Source: Lachnospiraceae bacterium UBA3316
Lineage (GTDB): Bacteria; Bacillota; Clostridia; Lachnospirales; Lachnospiraceae
Direction: 5' to 3'
DNA length: 64,000 nt
Assembly (NCBI GenBank): GCA_002361955.1
Contig: DESK01000052.1
Span: forward strand, 20,023-84,022
Numbering within the stretch: position 1 is the stretch's first letter; each line of letters opens with the position of its first letter. Shown here in pieces: positions 18,053-26,301 of the stretch. The notes below the pieces were generated by a model. The model made no database searches. It was not told the DNA's origin and worked only from the letters and a program-made list of their open reading frames with translations. Both the position numbers and the translations under genes were made by a program.

Positions 18053-18826
18053 TTGATCGCATTTCACACAGATTTGGACAATACGCTGATATTTTCTTAC
18101 AGGCATGACATCGGGACAAGGAAACGGTGTGTGGAGCTTTACCAGGGGCGGGAGGTGTCCTTTGTCACGGAGAGGACGGCGGAGCTTCTGAAAAGGCTTC
18201 CGGAGGAGATCGTGCTGATCCCCACCACGACCAGGATGGAGGAGCAGTACCGGAGGATCGACCTGGGGATCGGGACGCCCGCCTATGCCCTGGTGTGTAA
18301 CGGCGGGGTGCTGCTCGTAGACGGGCAGGAGGAGGAAGGCTGGTACCGGGAATCCATGGAGCTGGTCGCGGAGTGCAAGGAGGAGCTTGCCCGGGCGGAG
18401 GGGCTCCTTCGCCGTGACCCGGACAGGAGCTTTGAGGTCAGGAATATCCGGGAGCTGTTTCTCTTTACGAAAAGTGAGAAGCCGGAGCTGTCCGCCGGCA
18501 GGCTGCGCCGGGCGCTGGACCTGGGGAAGATGGAGGTATTTACGAACGGATGTAAGGTCTACGTCCTCCCGAAAAGGCTGAATAAGGGGGAGGCCCTCCG
18601 GCGGTTCCGCAGGAGGTTTTCGCCGGAGCTGGTGCTTGCCGCCGGGGACAACGCCTTTGATGTGCCCATGCTGGAGGCGGCGGACGGGGGGTTTGCCCCG
18701 GAGGCTCTGGGAAGGGGGCGGGTGTCCGGCGGACAGGTGCGCTTTTTGGGGCCGGAAGGGATCTTTTCGGAGCTTATGCTGGAGGAGGTTTACCGGGCGG
18801 CCGGCAAAATCCCGCCCTTGGGGTAG
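18053..18826 (+). CDS. HAD-superfamily hydrolase (Ter-associated type), TTG start
   Basis: A 257-residue haloacid-dehalogenase-like phosphatase. Motif I is FHTDLDNTLI (two Asp at about residues 6 and 8), VLIPTTTRMEEQYRRI follows, and motif IV is AAGDNAFDVPMLEAAD. I place the start at TTG 18053: AAGGAGG lies eight bases upstream and the frame then opens directly with motif I. The 41 codons further upstream overlap the terminator and promoter. HAD phosphatases of this sort are a standard part of Ter biosynthetic modules, so it probably dephosphorylates the pathway product, though it is in a separate transcription unit here. It is 34 bases ahead of a response-regulator gene and may be co-transcribed with it. 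Confidence 0.82.
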   Translation: MIAFHTDLDNTLIFSYRHDIGTRKRCVELYQGREVSFVTERTAELLKRLPEEIVLIPTTTRMEEQYRRIDLGIGTPAYALVCNGGVLLVDGQEEEGWYRESMELVAECKEELARAEGLLRRDPDRSFEVRNIRELFLFTKSEKPELSAGRLRRALDLGKMEVFTNGCKVYVLPKRLNKGEALRRFRRRFSPELVLAAGDNAFDVPMLEAADGGFAPEALGRGRVSGGQVRFLGPEGIFSELMLEEVYRAAGKIPPLG

Positions 18827-18860
18827 GGGCAGAAAGAACGGGTAAGTGACAGGAGGGGCT

Positions 18861-19532
18861 ATGTATCGGATATTGATCGTGGAGGATGACAGGGTCATCG
18901 CGGAAATGGTAAAGAAACATATGGAAAGCTGGGGCTATGAGGTCCGCTGCGTGGAGGACTTCAAGAACGTGCTGGGGGAGTTTGCCGCTTTTTCCCCGCA
19001 GCTTGTGCTGCTGGATATCTCCCTGCCCTTTTTCAACGGTTATCACTGGTGCAGCCAGATCCGCCAGATTTCAAAGACGCCGGTGATTTTTCTGTCCTCG
19101 GCGTCGGATAACATGAACATCGTTATGGCCATCAACATGGGAGGGGATGATTTTGTGGCCAAGCCCTTTGATCTGAACGTGCTGATGGCGAAGGTGCAGG
19201 CCATGCTCCGGCGGACCTATGACTTTGGAGGGCAGACGGGGATCTTTGAGCACAGGGGCGTCATTTTGAACCTCTCGGATACCTCCGTATATTATGAGGG
19301 GCATAAGGTGGAGCTCACAAAAAATGAATTTAAGATCCTTCAGATCCTTATGGAGCAGAAGGGCAGTGTGGTGAGCCGGGACAGGCTGATGACGAGGCTG
19401 TGGGAGACGGACAGCTATGTGGACGACAACACGCTGACGGTGAACGTGACAAGGCTTCGAAAGAGGCTGGAGGAAGCGGGGGTGCGGGATTTTATCGTCA
19501 CAAAGAAAGGGATGGGATATCTGATTGGCTGA
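18861..19532 (+). CDS. OmpR-family response regulator (BceR-like)
   Basis: A 223-residue two-component regulator. The receiver domain starts MYRILIVEDD with phosphoacceptor Asp52 (LVLLDISLPFFNG) and the conserved Lys in VAKPFDLNVL. The C-terminal winged-helix DNA-binding domain includes VELTKNEFKILQILMEQKG and DNTLTVNVTRLRKRLEEAG. The ATG at 18861 is chosen for the AGGAGGGG upstream, over a GTG five codons earlier. The neighbouring kinase and BceAB-like transporter identify it as the regulator of a peptide-antibiotic detoxification module. The palindrome at 20566-20587 is its likely target. Confidence 0.88.
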   Translation: MYRILIVEDDRVIAEMVKKHMESWGYEVRCVEDFKNVLGEFAAFSPQLVLLDISLPFFNGYHWCSQIRQISKTPVIFLSSASDNMNIVMAINMGGDDFVAKPFDLNVLMAKVQAMLRRTYDFGGQTGIFEHRGVILNLSDTSVYYEGHKVELTKNEFKILQILMEQKGSVVSRDRLMTRLWETDSYVDDNTLTVNVTRLRKRLEEAGVRDFIVTKKGMGYLIG

Positions 19533-19566
19533 CAGGCTGTGTAAGAAAGGAGAGGCAGGGCGGAGC

Positions 19567-20562
19567 ATGAAGGAGTTAGCGGGCTATATCAGAATGAATA
19601 AAAAGGGAATGAAGGGGATGCTTCTGTGGATCGGAATTTTTTTGGCTGTTTTTCTGCTTTCCGGTCTGCCGGTGGCGGCGGTGGGCTATGGGCTGCTGCT
19701 GTTTGTCGCAGTGGCAGGGGGCGGCATCCTTCTTGATTTCAGGCGGTATGTGGCCAGGAGGGTCAGGCTGGCGGAGGAAAAGAAGTCGGTGGGGATTTCC
19801 CTGGAGCAGCTGCCTGAGGCGGAGAATCCCCTGGAGGAGAGATATCAGGAGCTGCTCGCGGAGCTTTTCCGGCAGAAATGCCAGGCTAAGTCGGAGTATG
19901 ACAGCCGCTATACGGAGATGGTGGATTACTATACCATGTGGGTGCATCAGGTCAAGACGCCCATAGCGGCTATGCGGCTGCTCCTCCAGGCGGAAGATAC
20001 GCCGGATAAGGCGGAGCTGGCGGAACAGCTTTTCAAGACGGAGGAATATGTGGGGATGGTGCTGCAGTATCTGCGGATCGGGGATATCGGCTCGGATCTG
20101 AAGATCCGCCGGTATGAGCTGGACGCGATTGTGCGCCAGGCTGTGAGGAAGTACTCGTCCAGCTTTATCCACAGAAGGCTGGGGCTGGATTATCAGGAGC
20201 TTGGCTGCCAGGTGGTCACCGACGAAAAGTGGCTGTGTTTTGTGGTGGAGCAGATTCTCTCCAACGCGATAAAATATACCAGGGAGGGGAAGATCTCCAT
20301 TTACATGGATCCTGCCCGCTCAAAGACGCTGATCATCCGTGATACGGGGATCGGCATCGAGCAGGAGGACCTGCCCCGGATTTTTGAGAAGGGGTTTACG
20401 GGGTATAACGGCCGCACGGATAAGAAGTCCACGGGCATCGGCCTCTATCTGTGCAAGCGCATTATGAATAAGCTAAACCACAGGCTGGAGATCACCTCCG
20501 AGGTGGGGAAGGGCACCCAGGTGGCGCTGGGGCTGGACTCCGCAAAGCTGGAGATCGATTGA
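19567..20562 (+). CDS. Intramembrane-sensing histidine kinase (BceS-like)
   Basis: A 331-residue kinase with two N-terminal transmembrane helices (about residues 15-60) and almost no extracytoplasmic loop, the pattern of BceS-type kinases that sense through their ABC transporter. The H-box is YTMWVHQVKTPIAAMRLLL, the N-box is VVEQILSNAIKYT, and the G-boxes are IRDTGIGIEQEDL and KKSTGIGLYLCKRI. The ATG at 19567 is chosen because the upstream TTG start would overlap the regulator and lacks a better ribosome site. It pairs with the preceding response regulator. Confidence 0.88.
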   Translation: MKELAGYIRMNKKGMKGMLLWIGIFLAVFLLSGLPVAAVGYGLLLFVAVAGGGILLDFRRYVARRVRLAEEKKSVGISLEQLPEAENPLEERYQELLAELFRQKCQAKSEYDSRYTEMVDYYTMWVHQVKTPIAAMRLLLQAEDTPDKAELAEQLFKTEEYVGMVLQYLRIGDIGSDLKIRRYELDAIVRQAVRKYSSSFIHRRLGLDYQELGCQVVTDEKWLCFVVEQILSNAIKYTREGKISIYMDPARSKTLIIRDTGIGIEQEDLPRIFEKGFTGYNGRTDKKSTGIGLYLCKRIMNKLNHRLEITSEVGKGTQVALGLDSAKLEID

Positions 20563-20565
20563 AGT

Positions 20566-20587
20566 AACCTTACAAGAATGTAAGGTT
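20566..20587 (+). promoter_or_regulatory. BceR-type operator
   Basis: Perfect 9-bp inverted repeat AACCTTACA-AGAA-TGTAAGGTT. Its core TTACA-N4-TGTAA agrees with the operator pattern I recall for BceR-like regulators. It lies about 50 bases upstream of the -10 of the transporter promoter, where an activator of this family would bind. Confidence 0.75.
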
Positions 20588-20613
20588 TCCCAGGGAATTG
20601 TAAGCCAGGAAAA

Positions 20614-20642
20614 TGGCAGGCAGTTCCCTGTTTTGTTATACT
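20614..20642 (+). promoter_or_regulatory. Activator-dependent promoter of the BceAB-like genes
   Basis: Extended -10 TGT-TATACT (20634-20642) with a poor -35 (TGGCAG, 20614-20619), typical of an activated promoter. CAGGGAA (20591-20597) and TTCCCTG (20624-20630) form an additional inverted repeat around the -35. Confidence 0.6.
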
Positions 20643-20711
20643 TTCCCTGACGGCGATAAAGAAAGCGGCCCCCTTTGGGGGCGGCGTGTGATAAAAAAGG
20701 AGGCTGTGAAC

Positions 20712-21479
20712 ATGGCGATTTTGGAGGTACATAACTTAAAGAAGATCTATGTCACCCGCTTTGGGGGCAATCAGGTGGAGGCGCTGAAAAACGTGTCTTT
20801 CTCTGTGGAGGAGGGAGAGTATGTGGCGATCATGGGGGAATCCGGGTCGGGAAAGACGACGCTTTTGAATATTTTGGCGGCTCTTGATAAGCCCACCAGC
20901 GGCGAGGTGCTGCTGAACGGGGAGAATATCACGGGGATCAAGGAGAAAGAGATCTCAGCCTTCCGGAGAAATAATCTGGGCTTTGTGTTCCAGGATTTTA
21001 ACCTGCTGGATACCTTCTCCCTCAAGGACAATATTTTCCTTCCCCTGGTGCTGTCCGGGAAGAGCTATGAGGAGATGGAGCGGCGGCTTTCCCCGATTGC
21101 GGGAAAGCTGGGAATCCGGGATATCCTGGCGAAGTATCCCTATGAGGTGTCCGGCGGCCAGAAGCAGCGGGCGGCGGTGGCCAGGGCCCTGATCACGAAT
21201 CCCCGCCTGGTGCTGGCGGATGAGCCGACAGGGGCGCTGGATTCCCGGGCCACGGAAGGGCTTTTGCGGGTGTTTGGGGAGATCAATCGTGACGGGCAGA
21301 CGATTTTGATGGTGACCCACAGTGTCCGGGCGGCCAGCCACGCAAAGAGGGTGCTCTTTATCAAGGACGGGGAAGTGTTCCATCAGATTTACCGGGCATC
21401 CATGACGGAGGATGAGATGTACCAGAAGATAGCCGATACGCTGACGGTGCTTGCGACGGGTGGTGAGAGAGATGAGTAG
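20712..21479 (+). CDS. ABC transporter ATP-binding protein (BceA-like)
   Basis: A 255-residue MacB/LolD-type ATPase that energises the following permease to remove antimicrobial peptides. Walker A is GESGSGKTT, the Q-loop is VFQDFNLLDTFSLKDN, the signature is VSGGQKQRAAVARAL, and Walker B is [14 protein letters not shown] chose the ATG with AAAAGGAGG upstream; a 33-codon longer frame would run through the promoter. It overlaps the permease gene by eight bases, so the two are coupled. Confidence 0.9.
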   Translation: MAILEVHNLKKIYVTRFGGNQVEALKNVSFSVEEGEYVAIMGESGSGKTTLLNILAALDKPTSGEVLLNGENITGIKEKEISAFRRNNLGFVFQDFNLLDTFSLKDNIFLPLVLSGKSYEEMERRLSPIAGKLGIRDILAKYPYEVSGGQKQRAAVARALITNPRLVLADEPTGALDSRATEGLLRVFGEINRDGQTILMVTHSVRAASHAKRVLFIKDGEVFHQIYRASMTEDEMYQKIADTLTVLATGGERDE

Positions 21480-23523
21480 GGCGAGAGCAGGGCAGGAGCG
21501 CCGGGCTGCCGGCAGGGAGGGTCGCCCCACGAAGGTTGATACGAAGATGTTTTATGCAAAGCTGGGGTTTGAAAATATTAAGAAAAATTCTCAGACGTAT
21601 ATTCCGTACCTGCTGACCTGCATGGGGACGGTCATGATGTACTATATCATCCAGAGCCTGGCGGGAAATGAGAGCCTGAGCGCCATACAGGGCGGGGAGA
21701 CTATAAAAACCATGCTGGGACTCGGCACCTGGATTATAGGCATTTTCGCGGTGATCTTCCTGTTTTACACCAACAGCTTTTTGATTAAGAGGAGAAAAAA
21801 GGAGTTCGGCCTGTACAATATCCTGGGAATGGAGAAACGCCATCTGGGCATGGTGGTGCTGTGGGAGAGCCTTTACGCTTATCTGGCCAGCATGCTGGCA
21901 GGCCTGGCGTCCGGCGTCCTGTTTTCAGAGCTTGTCTTTCTCCTGGCGGAGAGGGTTCTGCGGCTGAAGACACATCTGCAGTTTGAAATTATCCCGGGGG
22001 CTATGGGAAAGGCCTGCGTTCTGTTCGGCGTCATTTTTCTGGTCAACCTGCTGAACACCCTGCGGCAGATCCATCTGTCCAATCCCTCGGAGCTGCTGCG
22101 GGGAGGAAATGTGGGAGAAAAGGAGCCAAAAACCCGGTGGCTCTTGGCCCTTCTGGGGGCGGCCACACTGGGAGCGGGATACTATATGGCGGCCGTGATT
22201 GAGGATCCCGTAGAGGCCATGGCCTTCTTCTTTGTGGCCGTGGTGCTGGTGATCATCGGCACGTACTGCCTGTTTACGGCAGGGAGCATCGTCATCTTAA
22301 AGCTGATGCGCCGCAGCAAGAGGTTTTACTATAAAGCAAATCATTTTATCTCTGTGTCCGGCATGATGTACCGGATGAAGCAGAATGCGGCGGGCCTGGC
22401 CAGTATCTGTGTACTGTCTACGGGAGTGCTGATCATCATCTCCACGACGATCTGTATGTATCTGGGAACAGAGGCCAGCATCCGGGTGCGCTACCCCAGA
22501 AATATCTATGTGGAGGTGCAGGATCGGGAGGAAGGAACGACTGAGAAGATCAAGGCCATGGTGGAGGAAGTCCTGGCGCCTTACGGAGCGAAGGAGGTTG
22601 ATCCCCTGGAGTACCGCTATATCTATTGGATGGGAAGGCAGAAGGAGAATAGGTTTTCGGCCTTCGGGGACGGAAGTAACGGAGACAGCTGTGTGGTGCA
22701 GTTTTTGACCCTGGAGGATTACAACCGGCTGGCAGGAAGAGAGGAAACCCTGGAGAAGGATCAGGTGCTGCTCTATACAGAGAAGGGAAAGACGGAGGGA
22801 ACTACCCTTTGGCTGGGGGAGAATTCCTACAGGATCAAAGAAAGGCTTGCGGACTTTCCGCTGCCGGAGGAAGGCCTGGGAAGCATGGTGAAAAGCTATT
22901 ACCTTGTCATCCCGGAAAAGGATACGGTAAAAGAGCTGGGAGCCGGGCTTGGCTATTGGTCTGGGGAGGAAGAACCTACAGACTTCTGGACCTACTGGTA
23001 CAGCTTTGACCTGGAGCTTACCGATGAGCAGCAGATAGAGATCTGGGAGCAGCTGAGCGGGAAATTTTCCGCGTCCGCGCTTGGAGAGTATGGTTCCGTG
23101 CGCGGCGCGGCGGAGGCAAGAAGCAGTTTTTACGCCCTTAACGGCGGGCTTTTATTCCTGGGCATCTTCCTGGGCTTCCTGTTTCTGATGGGCACCGTGC
23201 TGATCATCTACTACAAACAGATCTCAGAGGGGTATGACGACAGGGAGCGCTATCAGATCATGCGGAAGGTGGGCATGAGCCGCAGGGAAGTAAAGAGCTC
23301 GATCAGGAGCCAGGTGCTCACCGTATTCTATATGCCCCTGCTGGCGGCAGGCTGCCATATCGTCTTTGCCTTCAATATGATCCGCAGGATCCTATATATG
23401 ATGGGTCTGTTTGATACGGGATTTTTCGCCCTGTGCACGGCGGGGACGCTGCTAATCTTCGCGGCCTTCTACTGCCTCGTCTACGGGAGGACGGCCAAGG
23501 CCTACTACAAGATCATCAGCTGA
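21472..23523 (+). CDS. ABC transporter permease, FtsX family (BceB-like)
   Basis: A 683-residue permease of the bacitracin-efflux (BceB) type: an N-terminal transmembrane helix, two FtsX blocks, and a large extracytoplasmic domain (about residues 310-530) between transmembrane helices 7 and 8, which binds the peptide-lipid complex and informs the kinase. MFYAKLGFENIKKNSQTYIPYLLTC is the family's usual N-terminus but begins about 25 codons into this frame, so ATG 21547 is an alternative start. ATG 21472 has GGTGGTGAG upstream and overlaps the ATPase gene. The likely role is relief of lipid-II-targeting peptides, inferred from the family. Confidence 0.87.
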   Translation: MSRARAGQERRAAGREGRPTKVDTKMFYAKLGFENIKKNSQTYIPYLLTCMGTVMMYYIIQSLAGNESLSAIQGGETIKTMLGLGTWIIGIFAVIFLFYTNSFLIKRRKKEFGLYNILGMEKRHLGMVVLWESLYAYLASMLAGLASGVLFSELVFLLAERVLRLKTHLQFEIIPGAMGKACVLFGVIFLVNLLNTLRQIHLSNPSELLRGGNVGEKEPKTRWLLALLGAATLGAGYYMAAVIEDPVEAMAFFFVAVVLVIIGTYCLFTAGSIVILKLMRRSKRFYYKANHFISVSGMMYRMKQNAAGLASICVLSTGVLIIISTTICMYLGTEASIRVRYPRNIYVEVQDREEGTTEKIKAMVEEVLAPYGAKEVDPLEYRYIYWMGRQKENRFSAFGDGSNGDSCVVQFLTLEDYNRLAGREETLEKDQVLLYTEKGKTEGTTLWLGENSYRIKERLADFPLPEEGLGSMVKSYYLVIPEKDTVKELGAGLGYWSGEEEPTDFWTYWYSFDLELTDEQQIEIWEQLSGKFSASALGEYGSVRGAAEARSSFYALNGGLLFLGIFLGFLFLMGTVLIIYYKQISEGYDDRERYQIMRKVGMSRREVKSSIRSQVLTVFYMPLLAAGCHIVFAFNMIRRILYMMGLFDTGFFALCTAGTLLIFAAFYCLVYGRTAKAYYKIIS

Positions 23524-23529
23524 GCGGGG

Positions 23530-24843
23530 CTATGGGTTGAGCATGACGGAGGAATAAAAGACGCCGTCTTTCCACTCAAACCGCGCGTCGCCGTTGTAGC
23601 GTTCCGCGATGATGCGGATAGATTCCGTGCCGATGCCTGTCCCGGGATGCTTGCTCGAGAGCAGGACGCCCTGTTCGCCCGCGGGCGGGGCAGGGCTGGT
23701 ATTGTCCACGGTGATGCTCAGGATCTTCTGATTGATCTTCCGGGCGCACACCCGTATACCCACCTGTCCCGGCAAGGCGGCGGAGCAGGCGTCCAGGGCA
23801 TTTTCCAGAAGATTCCCAAGGAGGATGCAAAGCTCCGGCTCGGGAATGAGGGGCTCCGGTCCGGTAAGGAAAAGGATTTCTATGTCGATGTCGGCGTCTG
23901 CCGCCTTCTGGGCATAGAAACTGAGTACCGCGTCCACGGCCGGATTGCCGGACCAGGAATAGGAGACGAGGGCAGGCAGACGTTCATCCAGGATTTTTAC
24001 GTATTCCGACAGGGAATCAAAATCCCGGCTGGCGATGCACCCCTGGATCACCCGCAGGTGCTGGCGCAGATCGTGCCTTGCCCGCCTCGTCTCTTCGATG
24101 CGCGATAAAAGAAGTCCGTACTGGTCGGCCTGTATGCTGGTAAGCTGCTCCAGATGACGGATCCGTTCCTCCGTTTCCAACTGCCTGCGGAACTGGTTTA
24201 CCGTCTGTGTAATATAGTAGTAGATCAAAAACATGCATACAAGGAGCACCAGACGGGAGAGAGGGAGCAGGAGACGGACCTCGTTGTCAAGGGAAGGAAA
24301 GGTATAGGCAAATACCAGGGCACTTGTGAAAACCGGCAGAAGCCAGATCCGTTTCCAGAGCTGCGGCGCATGGATTTCAAAAATATTTTTCGCAGTCAGG
24401 CAGAAGTATTTCAGCATGAAGGGCAGGGTCAGGAAGACCAGCGCCAGGCAGAAGCATAAAAACTGCCAGGAAAGGTAAGAATCCGAAGGGCCGAAAAAGA
24501 GCTGCTCCAGATAAACGGCGCAGCCTCTTGTCACCATCATATAATCCATCGTAAATACGTACAGGAATAAGATTTTTCCCCATTCGATATTGACGGAGAG
24601 GAAAAAGGGAATCGCGTAAATAGGGATGGCTATGATACGGCAATTCTTCAGGGGCAGCCCTGCGTATAAAAGCAGGCTGTACAGGGAGATATAGGTCAGG
24701 TGCGTCCAGGCCAGCAGAACGACCATCCAGAAAGTGGGGAGGCGTTTGTACGACCAGAAGGGCACGTAAGCGAACAGGTGGAACGGAAGGGTGATCAGGC
24801 ACTCGATAAGAATGGAGCGCCCTAAAGCAGAAAAAGCAATCAT
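23530..24843 (-). CDS. GHKL sensor histidine kinase (AgrC/NatK type)
   Basis: A 437-residue kinase with six to seven transmembrane helices in the first 215 residues, a short coiled linker (LETEERIRHLEQLTSIQADQ), the H-box RRARHDLRQHLRVI, and a GHKL ATPase domain with ILLGNLLENALDACSAA and PGTGIGTESIRII. It is translated after the LytTR regulator with a TGATG stop-start overlap and GAGGAGGTG as ribosome site. This is the common Clostridia quorum or peptide-sensing architecture; no pheromone gene is recognised beside it. It is convergent with the BceB-like gene, six bases apart. Confidence 0.87.
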   Translation of the reverse strand: MIAFSALGRSILIECLITLPFHLFAYVPFWSYKRLPTFWMVVLLAWTHLTYISLYSLLLYAGLPLKNCRIIAIPIYAIPFFLSVNIEWGKILFLYVFTMDYMMVTRGCAVYLEQLFFGPSDSYLSWQFLCFCLALVFLTLPFMLKYFCLTAKNIFEIHAPQLWKRIWLLPVFTSALVFAYTFPSLDNEVRLLLPLSRLVLLVCMFLIYYYITQTVNQFRRQLETEERIRHLEQLTSIQADQYGLLLSRIEETRRARHDLRQHLRVIQGCIASRDFDSLSEYVKILDERLPALVSYSWSGNPAVDAVLSFYAQKAADADIDIEILFLTGPEPLIPEPELCILLGNLLENALDACSAALPGQVGIRVCARKINQKILSITVDNTSPAPPAGEQGVLLSSKHPGTGIGTESIRIIAERYNGDARFEWKDGVFYSSVMLNP

Positions 24844-25580
24844 CAGGGAATGGCACCTCCTCTTGTTGCGGCATAGGAAAATTGTAGAAACTGTTCCCGC
24901 ACCTCCCGGTATTTCAGGCGGCTGATGGGGATGGTCTGGCCGGAGTCCAAAAGAAAGCCGTCGTCCAGGAGCCTGGAGACAGACTCCAGATTCACCAGGA
25001 TGCCCCGGTAGCAGTCGCAGAAGTAGGGATAGGCCAGCAGAGTTTCAGACAGCTCCTTCTGGCTGATTGTCACAGTGAGCTCTTCCCCGTTTTTCTGATG
25101 GACCAGGATCCTGCGGTTACTGTATTCCGTGTAGGCTATGGAATGGAGGAACAGCCGGACGCTGCCGTTTTTGGCGGGAACCAGAAGGGACTGGCTGTTC
25201 TCAATCAGGGAAGCGCTGCAGCGCGTCAGGGCCTGGCACAGTTTTTCATAGGGATAAGGCTTGACCAGATAGTAGGAGGAATCCACATCATAGCTGTCTA
25301 CGGCAAATTCGATGGTGCTGGTGATAAAGATCAGCCGGCAGTCACCGTCTAAGGCCCGGATCCGCCTGGCCGTATCCATGCCTGTGATCCCGTCCATGTA
25401 AATATCAAGGAAAATGATATCGTAGAGTCCCTTTTGGAAGGTTTCAAGGAAGGCTTCCCCGCTGGCAAAAAGCGCAGGGGACGGAACGAGAGGAATATTA
25501 TTTTCCTGTGCCCATCGGGTAATATCGTGTTCTAAGGCTTTTATGTCATCTGTCAGGTCATCCACGATGGCAATTCTCAT
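24843..25580 (-). CDS. LytTR-family response regulator
   Basis: A 245-residue regulator with a receiver domain (MRIAIVDDLTDD; phosphoacceptor Asp59 in YDIIFLDIYMDG; Lys in LVKPYPYEKL) and a C-terminal LytTR DNA-binding domain (SIAYTEYSNRRILVHQKNGEEL, then FCDCYRGILVNLESVSRLL). The ATG at 25580 is chosen for GGAAGGAGAG just upstream and because it opens with the receiver motif; a longer frame exists but lacks a ribosome site. It is first in a two-gene unit with the GHKL kinase and diverges from the surface-protein genes, which are possible targets. Confidence 0.88.
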   Translation of the reverse strand: MRIAIVDDLTDDIKALEHDITRWAQENNIPLVPSPALFASGEAFLETFQKGLYDIIFLDIYMDGITGMDTARRIRALDGDCRLIFITSTIEFAVDSYDVDSSYYLVKPYPYEKLCQALTRCSASLIENSQSLLVPAKNGSVRLFLHSIAYTEYSNRRILVHQKNGEELTVTISQKELSETLLAYPYFCDCYRGILVNLESVSRLLDDGFLLDSGQTIPISRLKYREVREQFLQFSYAATRGGAIP

Positions 25581-25691
25581 GTTGATCTCTCCTTCCTTGT
25601 GCGTCCAGGTATTTCTTGGCTCATTGTAACATATTATCAGGGAAAAAAGAGCACATTTCGTGCAGATTTTCTGCATCTCGCGCAAAACGCC

Positions 25692-25719
25692 TTGACAAGC
25701 CCATGAATTATGTTATGTT
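25692..25719 (+). promoter_or_regulatory. Promoter reading toward the receiver-like and giant surface protein genes
   Basis: TTGACA (25692-25697), 16-base spacer, TATGTT (25714-25719). The expected transcription start falls at the first bases of the hairpin at 25727. Confidence 0.6.
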
Positions 25720-25726
25720 GTTTTTA

Positions 25727-25767
25727 AGTCAGTCTTTCAGTTTTATGTGAAAGACTGACTCTTTTTT
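25727..25767 (+). terminator. Terminator hairpin directly at a transcription start
   Basis: A perfect 13-bp stem (AGTCAGTCTTTCA / TGAAAGACTGACT) with an 8-base loop, then CTTTTTTATT. It is a textbook terminator, yet no plus-strand gene lies upstream. The nearest plus-strand transcript would begin about where the stem begins, so it may be an attenuator or yield a very short RNA. Confidence 0.85.
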
Positions 25768-25853
25768 ATTGTATCACAGGAAATCCATAGGAATTCCCAG
25801 TGGCACAGCAAACGCTCCGCAAGATTCTATGAAGAAGAGAGGAGGGATATGGG

Positions 25854-26237
25854 ATGCGGATCGCACTTTATGATGAAAATGAAACAGAATCCGCGAGACT
25901 GAAGCATTATCTGGAACAATGTGGAAGAGAAAGGATGCGAGTCGTGGATGTGACGGTTTTTAGGGTGTATGAGGAATTTTGCAGAGCCGCAGTGGAGCAG
26001 GCCAGGCAGTTTGAGCTTCTGGTAATGGCCCAGGACGGCACGTTTAGTCTGGAAATCGTAGAGATGGCCAGGGAAAAGATACCGGATATGGAAATTATGT
26101 GGTTTTCTGATCTTGATTTTTCCATCCGCTCCTATGTTTACGGAGTTTTGTGGTTTGGAAGGAAGCCTGTGGGGATGGAAGATATGAGGAAGGCCTTTCA
26201 TCGGATGGAGGAGGCCAGGAAACGCAGGTATCAATGA
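25854..26237 (+). CDS. Degenerate receiver-like protein of unknown function
   Basis: 127 residues. The pattern MRIALYDENETESARLKHYLEQ, then FELLVMAQDGTFSLEIVEMAREKIPDMEIMWFSDLD, then VLWFGRKPVGMEDMRKAFHRM follows the secondary-structure order of a LytTR-type receiver domain (compare MRIAIVDDLTDD and the KPYPYEKL region in the divergent LytTR gene). The position of the phosphoacceptor Asp is an Ala (about residue 59) and there is no output domain. It may be a stand-alone pseudo-receiver or a decayed regulator. It precedes the giant surface-protein gene by 64 bases in the same direction and may share its transcript. The family assignment is inference. Confidence 0.6.
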   Translation: MRIALYDENETESARLKHYLEQCGRERMRVVDVTVFRVYEEFCRAAVEQARQFELLVMAQDGTFSLEIVEMAREKIPDMEIMWFSDLDFSIRSYVYGVLWFGRKPVGMEDMRKAFHRMEEARKRRYQ

Positions 26238-26301
26238 ATGAAACGATGTGACGATGAGGGTACTGAGCAGTTACGAAATTACTTATGATAAGGAGGAAGT
26301 T

